Assembly (NCBI RefSeq): GCF_913060805.1
Contig: NZ_CAJXTC010000001.1
Coordinates: 186,001 to 250,000 of the forward strand
Direction: 5' to 3'
Origin: an uncultured Draconibacterium sp.
Lineage (GTDB): Bacteria > Bacteroidota > Bacteroidia > Bacteroidales > Prolixibacteraceae
DNA length: 64,000 bases
Below are positions 30,993 through 39,062 of this stretch, in pieces. Within the stretch, counting starts at the first letter, position 1, and each line of letters opens with the position of its first letter. Made by a program: the position numbers and the translations under genes. Below the pieces are notes generated by a model, which had not been told where the DNA came from, made no database searches, and was given only the letters and a program-made list of their open reading frames with translations.

Positions 30993-31096
30993 ATACAAAC
31001 CCCGCTAGAAATAGAGGAGGAGAATTATTAAAATTCATTTAGTTGTTAAAAAGACTGGATTGAAAAATCCCGGAGTGGACGCCGGGATTTTTTTTG
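30993..31096 (+). ncRNA. Candidate small RNA unit 2 of a tandem pair
   Basis: Predicted transcript of about 100 nt. It starts with ATACAAACCCC (30994-31004), continues through TAGAGGAGGAG (31013-31023, complementary to the 16S anti-Shine-Dalgarno core), and ends in stem AATCCCGG (31066-31073), loop AGTGGACG, CCGGGATT (31082-31089) and eight T. Shared 5' and 3' ends with unit 1 show common descent. There is no start codon suitably placed after the purine-rich box, so a peptide leader is unlikely. Confidence 0.6.
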
Positions 31097-31120
31097 TTTA
31101 GGTGACTAAATTCTGTAAAA

Positions 31121-31150
31121 AAAGAGTGCTCACGGACGCGAGCACTCTTT
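31121..31150. terminator. Bidirectional terminator after the M14 operon
   Basis: Perfect 11-bp stem AAAGAGTGCTC (31121-31131) and GAGCACTCTTT (31140-31150), with A/T runs on both sides. It ends the minus-strand M14 transcript and would stop read-through from the small RNA units. On the plus strand its loop is ACGGACGC, sharing GGACGC with the loop regions of the two small RNA terminators. Confidence 0.8.
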
Positions 31151-31174
31151 TTATTTATCGTTAAATCTCTTATT

Positions 31175-32896
31175 TTACAAAGTTACCGAAGTACTTGTAA
31201 CACCTGCTTTTTGAGAGATGTATTCCAATTTAACTTCTCCTTTGCCTTGAACAATAAATTCATATTCTGCCGAACTGTGTCCCGGAATGGCAAAGAACTG
31301 AACCTCAGGTTTATGTTCTTTATAACTTACCTGATCGAGACGGTAATCGTTAATTTTTCCGCCGGCAATTACTTTGGCCCCCGAAACTTTCAGGTGGTCG
31401 ATGGCATATAGTTTATCTTTCACCGCCTGGGCAGTCATGGTCGACAAACCATTTTTGTTTTTTAAGCGAACCCGAATTCGTTTCAGGTTATTATCCAATT
31501 CTTTTACTTCAAAAACATCCATTTCAACCTTTGGTGTTTCATTAGCAGCCAGCAATACAACTGAGGCATTGCGGTGCACCAAATCGGGCAACATAAATGG
31601 ATGTGGTAAACGAGAGCTCATTTTCACCCAGCCACCAATTTCAATTTCGCCATAAACCGGGTGATTATATGGATGCCATTCTTTGTATAATTCGCCCTGC
31701 ACCACATTGTCGTTAAACTTCAGCTGTTCACGATTTCGCTCGGTGCGATCGGTGCTTGTTGCCGGTTTGTCGCTTTTTTCTTTGTAAGTCTCCTGCTCAT
31801 CGCGCATGAAAAGCTCGCCAACAAAGGTGTATGATCCGTGCACAAAGAACATTTGCCCGTCGGAGTCACCAAAAGTTGGGTAAAGTTCAACCGAGGTCAT
31901 ATAAACATATCCGGGAGTTATTTTAATGGCTTCTTTGCCGATTACATCGTAAGCAGCAATATCTGATGCCGGAAGTACAGTTGTGTTGTCGGCAGGAACA
32001 CGCAACCACATACCGCCCGAGTTGTGAAATGAAAAGTTTACGATGATATTCGGATGTTTAGCCGCAAACTCATCAACAGCTTTGATACCGACGCCCGAAA
32101 ACGGAAAGTTTCCGGCTCCCTGCTGCACGTACTGAGGCTGCCAGTGGTAACCCCAGTTACGGTTCGGATCAAGATATCCTTCAGCATCTTCGTTAAATCT
32201 GCCATCGCCATCGTTATCAATTCCTTCGGAACCTAAAATGGTGTATTCTCCTTTTTCTCCGGGTTTTACACGAACCATAATGCGCGGATCTTCCGGATCG
32301 GGTTTATAATTTCCGTTCGGATCTTTTATGCGCATCTGGCAAATGCTGCCGTCGCCATCCAGATCATCCGGTGCATCTTCATCAAATAAACCGTCGCCAT
32401 CGTCATCCTTCGGAATACGAATGCTTCGGCTTGAACTTGGTGTGTGCGCATCCTTAAAAAAGTGGTTTCGACCATCGACATTCACTACAGGAATAATGTA
32501 ATGCACATTGCTGTCGACCGCTTTTGTTACCTTTTCGTTTTTGCCATATTTTGTAAGCAGCATATTGGCATAATACAGGCACACTTCGCCGGCCTGAATT
32601 TCGTTTCCATGAATGTTTCCGTCAACCCAAACTCCCGGTTTATCGTGTTCGGCACCGGTTTTTTCGTTGTTAATGGTAAGTGCATAGATCTTTAATCCTT
32701 CTTCACTTTCTCCAACCGATTCCAGTTTCGTCAGCTCGGGGTAGGCCGCATGAAGTACTTCCAGCGCTTTTACCACATCATCGTAATCGTAATAGCGGTC
32801 GAAACGAAGCGGTACTTCAATCTTTGGTTCGTCGGCGGCAAATACCGTAACAGCCAACGAGAATATTGCTAATAATGAAAATATCTTGCGTATCAT
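31175..32896 (-). CDS. Secreted M14-family zinc carboxypeptidase
   Basis: Predicted zinc metallocarboxypeptidase acting outside the cytoplasm (signal peptide ends near VFAAD). 573 residues. Zinc ligands are visible as His96 and Glu99 in DGNIHGNEIQAGE and His291 in VNFSFHNSGG; Glu361 in FVGELFMRDE is the likely catalytic glutamate. The N-terminal peptidase fold is interrupted (about 163-240) by two acidic loops, DDDGDGLFDEDAPDDLDGDG and IDNDGDGRFNED, that resemble EF-hand/thrombospondin-3 calcium sites. A beta-rich domain follows (about 440-573). It is second in a two-gene operon, 2 bp after its catalytically dead relative. Substrate unknown. Confidence 0.88.
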   Translation of the reverse strand: MIRKIFSLLAIFSLAVTVFAADEPKIEVPLRFDRYYDYDDVVKALEVLHAAYPELTKLESVGESEEGLKIYALTINNEKTGAEHDKPGVWVDGNIHGNEIQAGEVCLYYANMLLTKYGKNEKVTKAVDSNVHYIIPVVNVDGRNHFFKDAHTPSSSRSIRIPKDDDGDGLFDEDAPDDLDGDGSICQMRIKDPNGNYKPDPEDPRIMVRVKPGEKGEYTILGSEGIDNDGDGRFNEDAEGYLDPNRNWGYHWQPQYVQQGAGNFPFSGVGIKAVDEFAAKHPNIIVNFSFHNSGGMWLRVPADNTTVLPASDIAAYDVIGKEAIKITPGYVYMTSVELYPTFGDSDGQMFFVHGSYTFVGELFMRDEQETYKEKSDKPATSTDRTERNREQLKFNDNVVQGELYKEWHPYNHPVYGEIEIGGWVKMSSRLPHPFMLPDLVHRNASVVLLAANETPKVEMDVFEVKELDNNLKRIRVRLKNKNGLSTMTAQAVKDKLYAIDHLKVSGAKVIAGGKINDYRLDQVSYKEHKPEVQFFAIPGHSSAEYEFIVQGKGEVKLEYISQKAGVTSTSVTL

Positions 32897-32898
32897 GA

Positions 32899-34749
32899 TT
32901 AACCTCCAATTTTAATTTGTTCAACTACATCGGTAAAAACTGTCGATTCAATTCCGGCAGTAATACTTTTGTTTTTGCTTGCTTTTAACAGCCAGGTGTA
33001 CTTTTTTACCTGGTTGGCACCAATCGCTCCAACGGGTGTGCGCGGTTTTCCTTCCAGTAATTCCATATCGCCATCGAGCGTAAGAATTACCGGAGCCGGC
33101 TGACCATTGCGTTGTCCCATCGAAATCGGGTAGGGAAGTGCGCCGTTGTTGGCCACAAACAATTCCAGTTTGTAAATACCGCCACCCATATCAGTAACTT
33201 CTTTGTCGGCAATTGCAAACTCCGGAAGTTCCTCTGACAGATGAAGTAACCAGGGCAATTGGGTTGCCAATAATGAATCAATTTTCTCTGCTTTTGGCGT
33301 TGTTTCCAGGTACGGTGCATAACCCCCAACTTCTACTTCATCAAAATCGGGATGATTAACTTTTGTCCACGCCACAAATCCTGCACCGTCTAATTCTGCA
33401 TCAGAATAAGCCAGCAGCGCTTTATCTTTTTCGCTCAGTTCATCTTTTTTCTCCGACTTTTCTTCTTTCTTTTTCTTGTCATCCGAGGCCTCTTTGTCGT
33501 CCTCTTTTTTCGCTTCTTCTTTTACTTTCGGAACCGAGAATAGTTGCATACTAAACGATGGTACACCGAGATGATAATAGGCCCACAATTCAAACGAACC
33601 ATCTTTTGCCGGAGTTGGATCGAGCGTTTCGGTACTGAAATTTTTTGCTTTCAGGTATTTCTTATAATCCTCGGCATATTTTTTATAGAAAACAAGGTCG
33701 TCTTCCAAAGGATTAGTGGCCGGACCAAGGCTCAGGTAACTGGCCACCAGCGACGCGGTAACATCGGTGCCGGGAGAAACGACCGTTTTAAACAATTCGA
33801 TTGCTTCATCCATGGTGTAGGTTTTGCTGGCATCGGCATTAAGCATGCTGGCATAACGGCGCGGAATTTTTATTTGCTTGAGGTTGGCATCGCCTTTGCG
33901 GCCACCTTTTGGCGGAACAAGGCAGAAGTTCGATGTGCCCAATGTGTACACCATCGAAATCTCAGGACGATCATAAATAAAACGCATAATTCCATACACT
34001 TCAGGCGTTTGTCCAGCAAATAAACCGGCTTCTTTATTTTCGTAGGGGAAAAGGTGCGGGAAGGCAATTCCCACGTTAATTCCACCAATACCGTCTTCGT
34101 TGAATTTTCCGTCTTTGTCGTTGTCAATTCCTTCAGTCATCACCTTGTATTCGCCACGTTCGCCTTCTTTTTTATCGGCTTTTTTCATCAGCCGCGCGTC
34201 TTTCTCCGAAACGATATAATTCCCTTCAATGCTTTTAATTCGCATCTGGGTGATCAGGCCGTCGCCGTTCAAATCGTCCGGACCATCTTCGTCGGTGGCT
34301 TCGTCGCCATCGTTGTTTATTTTGAAAAGGTTGGTGGCCACTCCGGTTTTCAACGACGAAAAATATACGGCAGCTGCATCAGGATTGGGCTGCGGCATGA
34401 TGTACCATTTTACATCCTCGGTGTAAGCCGTTGAATCGAGCAGCAGTTTCGCCAGGTACAACGCACCTTCCGATGCCAGTGGCACATTTCCTTCGAAATT
34501 GGCACCTACAAAAATTGCCGGAACATCGCTGAGGTTAGCGCCAATTTCCAATACGGTTATTGGTTCGCCACCAGGACTTTCGGCAATGGTGTGCAGTTTT
34601 GCATTCCCCGAAGAAAATTCTTTTAACAGTTGCTGAATCTCCCGGTTGGTGTGGTATTTCCCAAACTCGGTGTCAGACTGCGCTTTTAGGCCGGAACTCA
34701 TAAAAATAAGCATCCCGGAAAAGCACAAATAAAGTAGTTTTTTCACCAT
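32899..34749 (-). CDS. M14-like protein lacking zinc-binding and catalytic residues
   Basis: 616-residue secreted paralogue of the next gene (signal peptide ends near SGLKAQ). The folds align through the zinc region, but the residues do not: VGANFEGNVPLASE replaces the HxxE motif (His to Glu86, Glu to Val89), VYTLGTSN replaces the second zinc His, and SFSMQLFS puts Gln in place of the catalytic Glu. The acidic calcium-like loops are kept (DGDEATDEDGPDDLNGDG and IDNDKDGKFNEDG). An added highly charged linker rich in Lys/Glu/Asp lies at about 405-440. I read it as a pseudoenzyme, perhaps a binding or regulatory partner of the active peptidase 2 bp downstream. It is not a broken gene: the frame is intact and long. 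Confidence 0.82.
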   Translation of the reverse strand: MVKKLLYLCFSGMLIFMSSGLKAQSDTEFGKYHTNREIQQLLKEFSSGNAKLHTIAESPGGEPITVLEIGANLSDVPAIFVGANFEGNVPLASEGALYLAKLLLDSTAYTEDVKWYIMPQPNPDAAAVYFSSLKTGVATNLFKINNDGDEATDEDGPDDLNGDGLITQMRIKSIEGNYIVSEKDARLMKKADKKEGERGEYKVMTEGIDNDKDGKFNEDGIGGINVGIAFPHLFPYENKEAGLFAGQTPEVYGIMRFIYDRPEISMVYTLGTSNFCLVPPKGGRKGDANLKQIKIPRRYASMLNADASKTYTMDEAIELFKTVVSPGTDVTASLVASYLSLGPATNPLEDDLVFYKKYAEDYKKYLKAKNFSTETLDPTPAKDGSFELWAYYHLGVPSFSMQLFSVPKVKEEAKKEDDKEASDDKKKKEEKSEKKDELSEKDKALLAYSDAELDGAGFVAWTKVNHPDFDEVEVGGYAPYLETTPKAEKIDSLLATQLPWLLHLSEELPEFAIADKEVTDMGGGIYKLELFVANNGALPYPISMGQRNGQPAPVILTLDGDMELLEGKPRTPVGAIGANQVKKYTWLLKASKNKSITAGIESTVFTDVVEQIKIGG

Positions 34750-35048
34750 AATAAATGTGTTTTTCTTTTAATGTATTATGCAGTTAAAATTCTAGTTTGT
34801 CCAACGACGGTTGTTTTGCAGATTATTAGAAATCTGTTCTGGTATTTTGCTGAAAATTACACTTTTTTATTAAAAAAGAATTGTTTCGGCGACAAAATAT
34901 GGATTTACATTTTGTTTAAAAGACAAATGTCAGGAATTAGTGGTCGGTCGATTCGCGCAAAAAACAGAAAATCTGTTCATCCCGGTATTGTTATTCCTGT
35001 TTAATAAACATAACTTTACAGGATTACTAAACCAATAAATCGAATAAA
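34750..35048. promoter_or_regulatory. Divergent promoter region between the M14 operon and GH78 gene
   Basis: 299 bp. It holds an imperfect inverted repeat ACATTTTGT (34908-34916) with ACAAATGT (34923-34930). TAACTTTA, a near match to TAnnTTTG, lies about 35 bp before the GH78 start, flanked by CCTGT...ACAGG. Candidate operators only; no regulator gene adjoins. Confidence 0.35.
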
Positions 35049-37775
35049 ATGAAGCAGTCAGTTTCTTTACTCCGATCATTTATTTTTGTGTTCATCTTTT
35101 CAGCGTTTTCAATTACCGTGTTCGCGAAAACCGAAATTACCAACCTGGTTTGCGAGTACCACACAAATCCTGTTGGTATCGATGTGTTGCAACCGCGTTT
35201 AAGCTGGCAACTGGTATCCGATGGGCAGAATGTTACGCAAACGGCCTACGAAATCAGGGTAGCCGAAACAGCAGGAGATTTGTCGAAAAAGGCAAAACAA
35301 ATCTGGAATTCAGGTAAGGTGGAATCCGATCAGTCGGTGAATGTGGTATATGGTGGTCCGCAACCGGAGTCAATGCAACACGTTTACTGGCAGGTGCGCG
35401 TGTGGGATAACTCAGGCAAGGCAAGTTCCTGGAGCGAACCGGCATACTGGGAAATGGGAATTCTGGAGCCGGAGTTGTGGAAAGCTTCGTGGATTACTTT
35501 ACCCAACGAACCGGAATCAGACGACTCGAAACCGGCGCAATATTACCGCAATGAATTTTCCACTTCAAAAAGTATAAAATCGGCACGTGCTTATGTAACG
35601 TCGCACGGGCTTTATCAGCTGTTTTTGAATGGCGATAAAGTGGGCGACCAGTTATTTACTCCGGGCTGGACGAGCTACAATAAACGTCTGCAATACCAGA
35701 CTTACGACGTTACTGACATGTTACAAAAAGAAAATGCTGTTGGAGTTGTTTTGGGCGACGGCTGGTACCGCGGAAATATTGGTTGGGTGAGTGCCAACGG
35801 ATACTACGGAAATGAACTGGCGCTGTTATTCCAGCTAAAAATTGATTATACCGACGGAAGCAGCGAGTGGATCGTTAGTGATAAAAACTGGAAGGTAAAT
35901 AATGGCCCGATCCGCAAATCGGATATTTACAATGGCGAGACTTACGATGCACGAATGGAACTGACCGGTTGGACCAGCACCGGATTTAATGCCGCCGATT
36001 GGAAGAGTGTAGAAGAAGTTGATGCTCCAAAAGATGTGTTAATTGCTCCGCAGGGCGTTCCGGTAAAAGCTGTTGAAGAAATCAAACCGATTGAATTTAT
36101 TACCACGCCAAAAGGCGAAAAGGTTTACGATATGGGCCAGAATATGGTTGGCTGGGTGCGCATTAAAATGAAAGGAAAAGCGGGGCAAAAGGTGCAGCTG
36201 AAATTTGCGGAAGTACTGGATAAAGAAGGCAATTTCTATACCGCCAACTTGCGAGGTGCCGAATGTACCGATACCTATATTTTCGGGAAAGACGGCGAAG
36301 TGGTTTACGAACCAAAATTCACTTTTCACGGATTCCGTTATTTGCAGTTGATTGGTTTCGATGAAATCCCGGCGAAAGAAGATATTACCGGTGTGGTTAT
36401 TTATTCGGATATGGAACCAACAGGTACATTTGCCTGCAACGACGAAATGATCAATCAGCTGCAGCATAATATTCAGTGGGGACAAAAAGGGAACTTTTTG
36501 GATGTACCAACCGATTGTCCGCAACGCGACGAGCGTTTGGGCTGGACGGGCGATGCGCAGGTGTTTAGTATGACTGCTGGATACAATTTTAACGTGGCGC
36601 CTTTCTACACCAAATGGATGAAAGATGTTGCTGCCGATCAGTTGGACAACGGTATTATTCCTCACGTTATTCCTGATGTTTTGAACGGACAAGGTGGTGC
36701 AACAGGCTGGGCCGATGTGGTGGCTGTAATTCCGTGGTCGGTGTATAAAATTTATGGCGATACCCGAATTCTGGAAGAAAGTTACCCGGCCATTACCAAG
36801 TGGGTAGGTTATATGAACGAAAGGGCAGGCGACGATTACCTGTGGACAGGTGATAACCATTACGGCGACTGGCTGGCTTATGCAACAACAAGTTCGGATT
36901 ACCCGGGCGCTACCACCGAAAAAGACCTGCTGGCAACGGCATACTTTTATTACACAACTACGTTAACAGCAAAAATCGCACAGATCATTGGCAAACCGCA
37001 AGATGCTGAGAAGTACAAACAACTGGCAGCGAACATTAAAGAAGCGTTTAACGACGAATTTGTAACGCCTAACGGGCGCCTGGTTTCGCACACACAAACG
37101 GCTTATGTAATTGCTCTAACCTTTGGCATTTTGCCGGATAGTATGATTGACGCGGCGGCCGATTATCTGGCAAAAGACGTGGAGAAATTCAAACACCTGA
37201 CCACCGGCTTCTTGGGAACGCCAATTTTGTGCCCGACACTTTCTGCAATTGTCCGCGACGATTTAGCTTTTATGCTACTGAATCGCAAAGAATACCCGTC
37301 ATGGTTGTACCCGGTAACCCAAGGGGCCACAACAATTTGGGAGCGTTGGGACGGACAAAAGCCCGACGGATCGTTCCAGGATGTGGGAATGAACAGCTTT
37401 AACCATTATGCTTACGGCGCGATTGGCGAATGGTTGTACGATCATGTGGCCGGTATAAAAGTGGATGAGAACAATCCTGGCTACAAGAAATTCTTCCTCG
37501 CACCAAATCCGGGCGGAGGTTTAACCAATGTTGATGCAACGTTTAATTCTATCTATGGCCCGATTAAATCAGACTGGAAGATCAGCGACGGACAGATGAC
37601 CTACGAGGTTGAGGTTCCTGCAAACACTTCCGCTGAAGTAATTTTGCCAAAAGCAAAAGTAGCCGAAATAAACATGGACGACAACTTAAAATCAAGCGCC
37701 AAACAAACCGGAGCCGACGTGACTGTTTCAGTAGGCTCGGGAACTTATACCTTTAGTTATCCAATGGCAGAATAG
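35049..37775 (+). CDS. Secreted GH78 alpha-L-rhamnosidase
   Basis: Removes terminal alpha-L-rhamnose from pectin side chains, ulvan-type or plant glycosides. 908 residues with a signal peptide (ends near TVFAK). Layout matches bacterial GH78 enzymes: N-terminal beta-sandwich (CEYHTNPVGIDVLQPRLSW), second beta domain with GLYQLFLNGDKVGDQLFTPGW, a jelly-roll region, the (alpha/alpha)6 barrel with the catalytic-acid region in DCPQRDERLGWTGD (about 495), WERWDG (about 766) and FNHYAYGAIGEWLY, then a C-terminal beta-sandwich. The length is typical. With the uronate route in the same window, it fits degradation of rhamnogalacturonan or uronate-rhamnose polymers. Single gene; no partner rhamnose catabolic genes here. 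Confidence 0.93.
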   Translation: MKQSVSLLRSFIFVFIFSAFSITVFAKTEITNLVCEYHTNPVGIDVLQPRLSWQLVSDGQNVTQTAYEIRVAETAGDLSKKAKQIWNSGKVESDQSVNVVYGGPQPESMQHVYWQVRVWDNSGKASSWSEPAYWEMGILEPELWKASWITLPNEPESDDSKPAQYYRNEFSTSKSIKSARAYVTSHGLYQLFLNGDKVGDQLFTPGWTSYNKRLQYQTYDVTDMLQKENAVGVVLGDGWYRGNIGWVSANGYYGNELALLFQLKIDYTDGSSEWIVSDKNWKVNNGPIRKSDIYNGETYDARMELTGWTSTGFNAADWKSVEEVDAPKDVLIAPQGVPVKAVEEIKPIEFITTPKGEKVYDMGQNMVGWVRIKMKGKAGQKVQLKFAEVLDKEGNFYTANLRGAECTDTYIFGKDGEVVYEPKFTFHGFRYLQLIGFDEIPAKEDITGVVIYSDMEPTGTFACNDEMINQLQHNIQWGQKGNFLDVPTDCPQRDERLGWTGDAQVFSMTAGYNFNVAPFYTKWMKDVAADQLDNGIIPHVIPDVLNGQGGATGWADVVAVIPWSVYKIYGDTRILEESYPAITKWVGYMNERAGDDYLWTGDNHYGDWLAYATTSSDYPGATTEKDLLATAYFYYTTTLTAKIAQIIGKPQDAEKYKQLAANIKEAFNDEFVTPNGRLVSHTQTAYVIALTFGILPDSMIDAAADYLAKDVEKFKHLTTGFLGTPILCPTLSAIVRDDLAFMLLNRKEYPSWLYPVTQGATTIWERWDGQKPDGSFQDVGMNSFNHYAYGAIGEWLYDHVAGIKVDENNPGYKKFFLAPNPGGGLTNVDATFNSIYGPIKSDWKISDGQMTYEVEVPANTSAEVILPKAKVAEINMDDNLKSSAKQTGADVTVSVGSGTYTFSYPMAE

Positions 37776-37791
37776 TCCATCAGCGAATTCG

Positions 37792-37850
37792 AAATTTCTC
37801 CTCCTGTCAGGAGGAGGGGACCGCGTTTACAGCGGTGAGGTGGTAATTTT
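37792..37850 (+). repeat. REP-like palindromic repeat, family 2 copy
   Basis: AAATTTCTCCTCCT hairpin (CTCCTCCT 37798-37805 with AGGAGGAG 37809-37816), then CCGC (37821-37824)...GCGG (37832-37835) and GAGGTGGT. The same parts occur at 54101 (plus) and 53997 (minus). Confidence 0.7.
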
Positions 37851-37857
37851 ATTTTTA

Positions 37858-37983
37858 GCACCGTGGCTTTAGCCCGGTGATCAAAATAGAAACAGATAAA
37901 AAGGCTTTAGCCATTAATCTTACCGATTAAACGCTAAAGCCTTTTATATTATCACAAATATCACCGCCCTGAAGGACGGTGCA
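37858..37983. repeat. 126-bp composite inverted-repeat element, copy 1
   Basis: Starts with GCACCGTGGCTTTAGCCC and ends with CGCCCTGAAGGACGGTGC, which are imperfect inverted copies of each other, each also a small hairpin. The interior carries AAGGCTTTAGC (37901-37911) opposed to GCTAAAGCCTT. A second copy of identical length is at 55435. No coding capacity; likely a non-autonomous mobile repeat. Confidence 0.75.
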
Positions 37984-38023
37984 AAACAGTAATCCTAACG
38001 GACGATGAACGAATACTAAATAA

Positions 38024-38068
38024 AAAGCCCCGTTCCGAATGTATAGAATCAATACGGAACGGGGCTTT
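38024..38068. terminator. Bidirectional terminator between GH78 and aldo/keto reductase genes
   Basis: Perfect 14-bp stem AAAGCCCCGTTCCG (38024-38037) and CGGAACGGGGCTTT (38055-38068), 16 bp from the minus-strand stop codon. Confidence 0.85.
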
Positions 38069-38084
38069 AATTTTCAAGCTCCTC

Positions 38085-39029
38085 TTATTCACCAGCCTGA
38101 TTCAACAAAGCCATATCTTCAGCATCCAAAACCAGTTCGGGTGCTTCGAATAATGTTTTTAGCTGATTTTCGCTGGTGGCACTAACAATAGGAGCTGTTA
38201 CCAACGGTTTTGCCAGCAGCCAAGCCAGTGCTATTGTGGCCGGAACGGTGTTATGTTTTTTTGCAATTTCGTCCAATGCCTTCAATACCGCTTTTCCTTT
38301 GTCGTTAAAATGTTTTTTCACCATACCGCCGCGGGCTGTTTTATCAAAATCGGCTTCGGTTTTATATTTCCCGGTTAAAAAGCCCGATTCCAGTGCCCAG
38401 TAAGGAAAAACACTCCAGTCGTATTTTTCAACCAGTGGCGCCAGTTCTTTTTCAAACTTCTCGCGAATCAACAAATTGTAATGCGGTTGCAAGGCCAGGT
38501 ATTTCGGGAAGTTATTTTCTTCAGCCACTTTCATCGATTCGGCCAGCCGTTCGGGCGAAACATTCGATGCGGCAATGTAACGCACTTTCCCCGACATTAC
38601 GATTTCGTTGTAAGCCGACAGTGTTTCTTCAACCGGTGTTTTTTCGTCATCAAAATGGGTGTAATACAAGTCGATATAATCGGTTTGCAAACGCTGTAAC
38701 GATTCGTCAACCGATTTTAGAATGTGTTTTTTGCTAATATCGAAACCGTGCTCTTTGGTTTCAGAACCCACCTTTGTGGCAATCACCATATTTTCACGAT
38801 TGCCACGTGCTTTCATCCAGTTTCCGATAATGGTTTCCGATTGTCCGCCTTTGCCGTTTACCCACCACGAGTAGGTATCAGCGGTATCGATAAAATTAAA
38901 ACCTCCGGCTACAAATTTGTCCAAAACATCAAACGATTGTTTTTCGTCCAATGTCCATCCAAAAACATTACCACCAAAATTGAATGGGGCTACTTCAAGG
39001 TCTGTGTTCTTAATTGTTACTTTTTTCAT
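38085..39029 (-). CDS. Aldo/keto reductase
   Basis: NADPH-dependent oxidoreductase of the aldo/keto reductase superfamily, cytosolic, 314 residues. The TIM-barrel catalytic tetrad is visible: Asp in FIDTADTYSWW (about 48-52), Tyr in the same stretch, Lys in IATKVGSE (about 83) and His in YYTHFDDEKT (about 121). The C-terminal SATSENQLKTL segment is the usual nucleotide-binding region. It follows the pirin gene by 33 bp on the same strand, suggesting a small redox/stress operon. Closest to the YajO/general-stress AKR type; substrate unknown. Confidence 0.88.
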   Translation of the reverse strand: MKKVTIKNTDLEVAPFNFGGNVFGWTLDEKQSFDVLDKFVAGGFNFIDTADTYSWWVNGKGGQSETIIGNWMKARGNRENMVIATKVGSETKEHGFDISKKHILKSVDESLQRLQTDYIDLYYTHFDDEKTPVEETLSAYNEIVMSGKVRYIAASNVSPERLAESMKVAEENNFPKYLALQPHYNLLIREKFEKELAPLVEKYDWSVFPYWALESGFLTGKYKTEADFDKTARGGMVKKHFNDKGKAVLKALDEIAKKHNTVPATIALAWLLAKPLVTAPIVSATSENQLKTLFEAPELVLDAEDMALLNQAGE

Positions 39030-39062
39030 GTTCGTATGCTTTAATAAATCTGTCGTTTGCTG

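Noticed and set aside
31013-31023. Shine-Dalgarno site of a small peptide in small RNA unit 2
   Set aside because: No start codon lies within a suitable distance, and the frames that follow close quickly. Unit 1 lacks the same site, so a leader peptide is not supported.
34771-35004. A 77-codon open frame between the M14 operon and the GH78 gene
   Set aside because: Low-complexity aromatic/Lys content with no family resemblance; the region is better explained as the divergent promoter.
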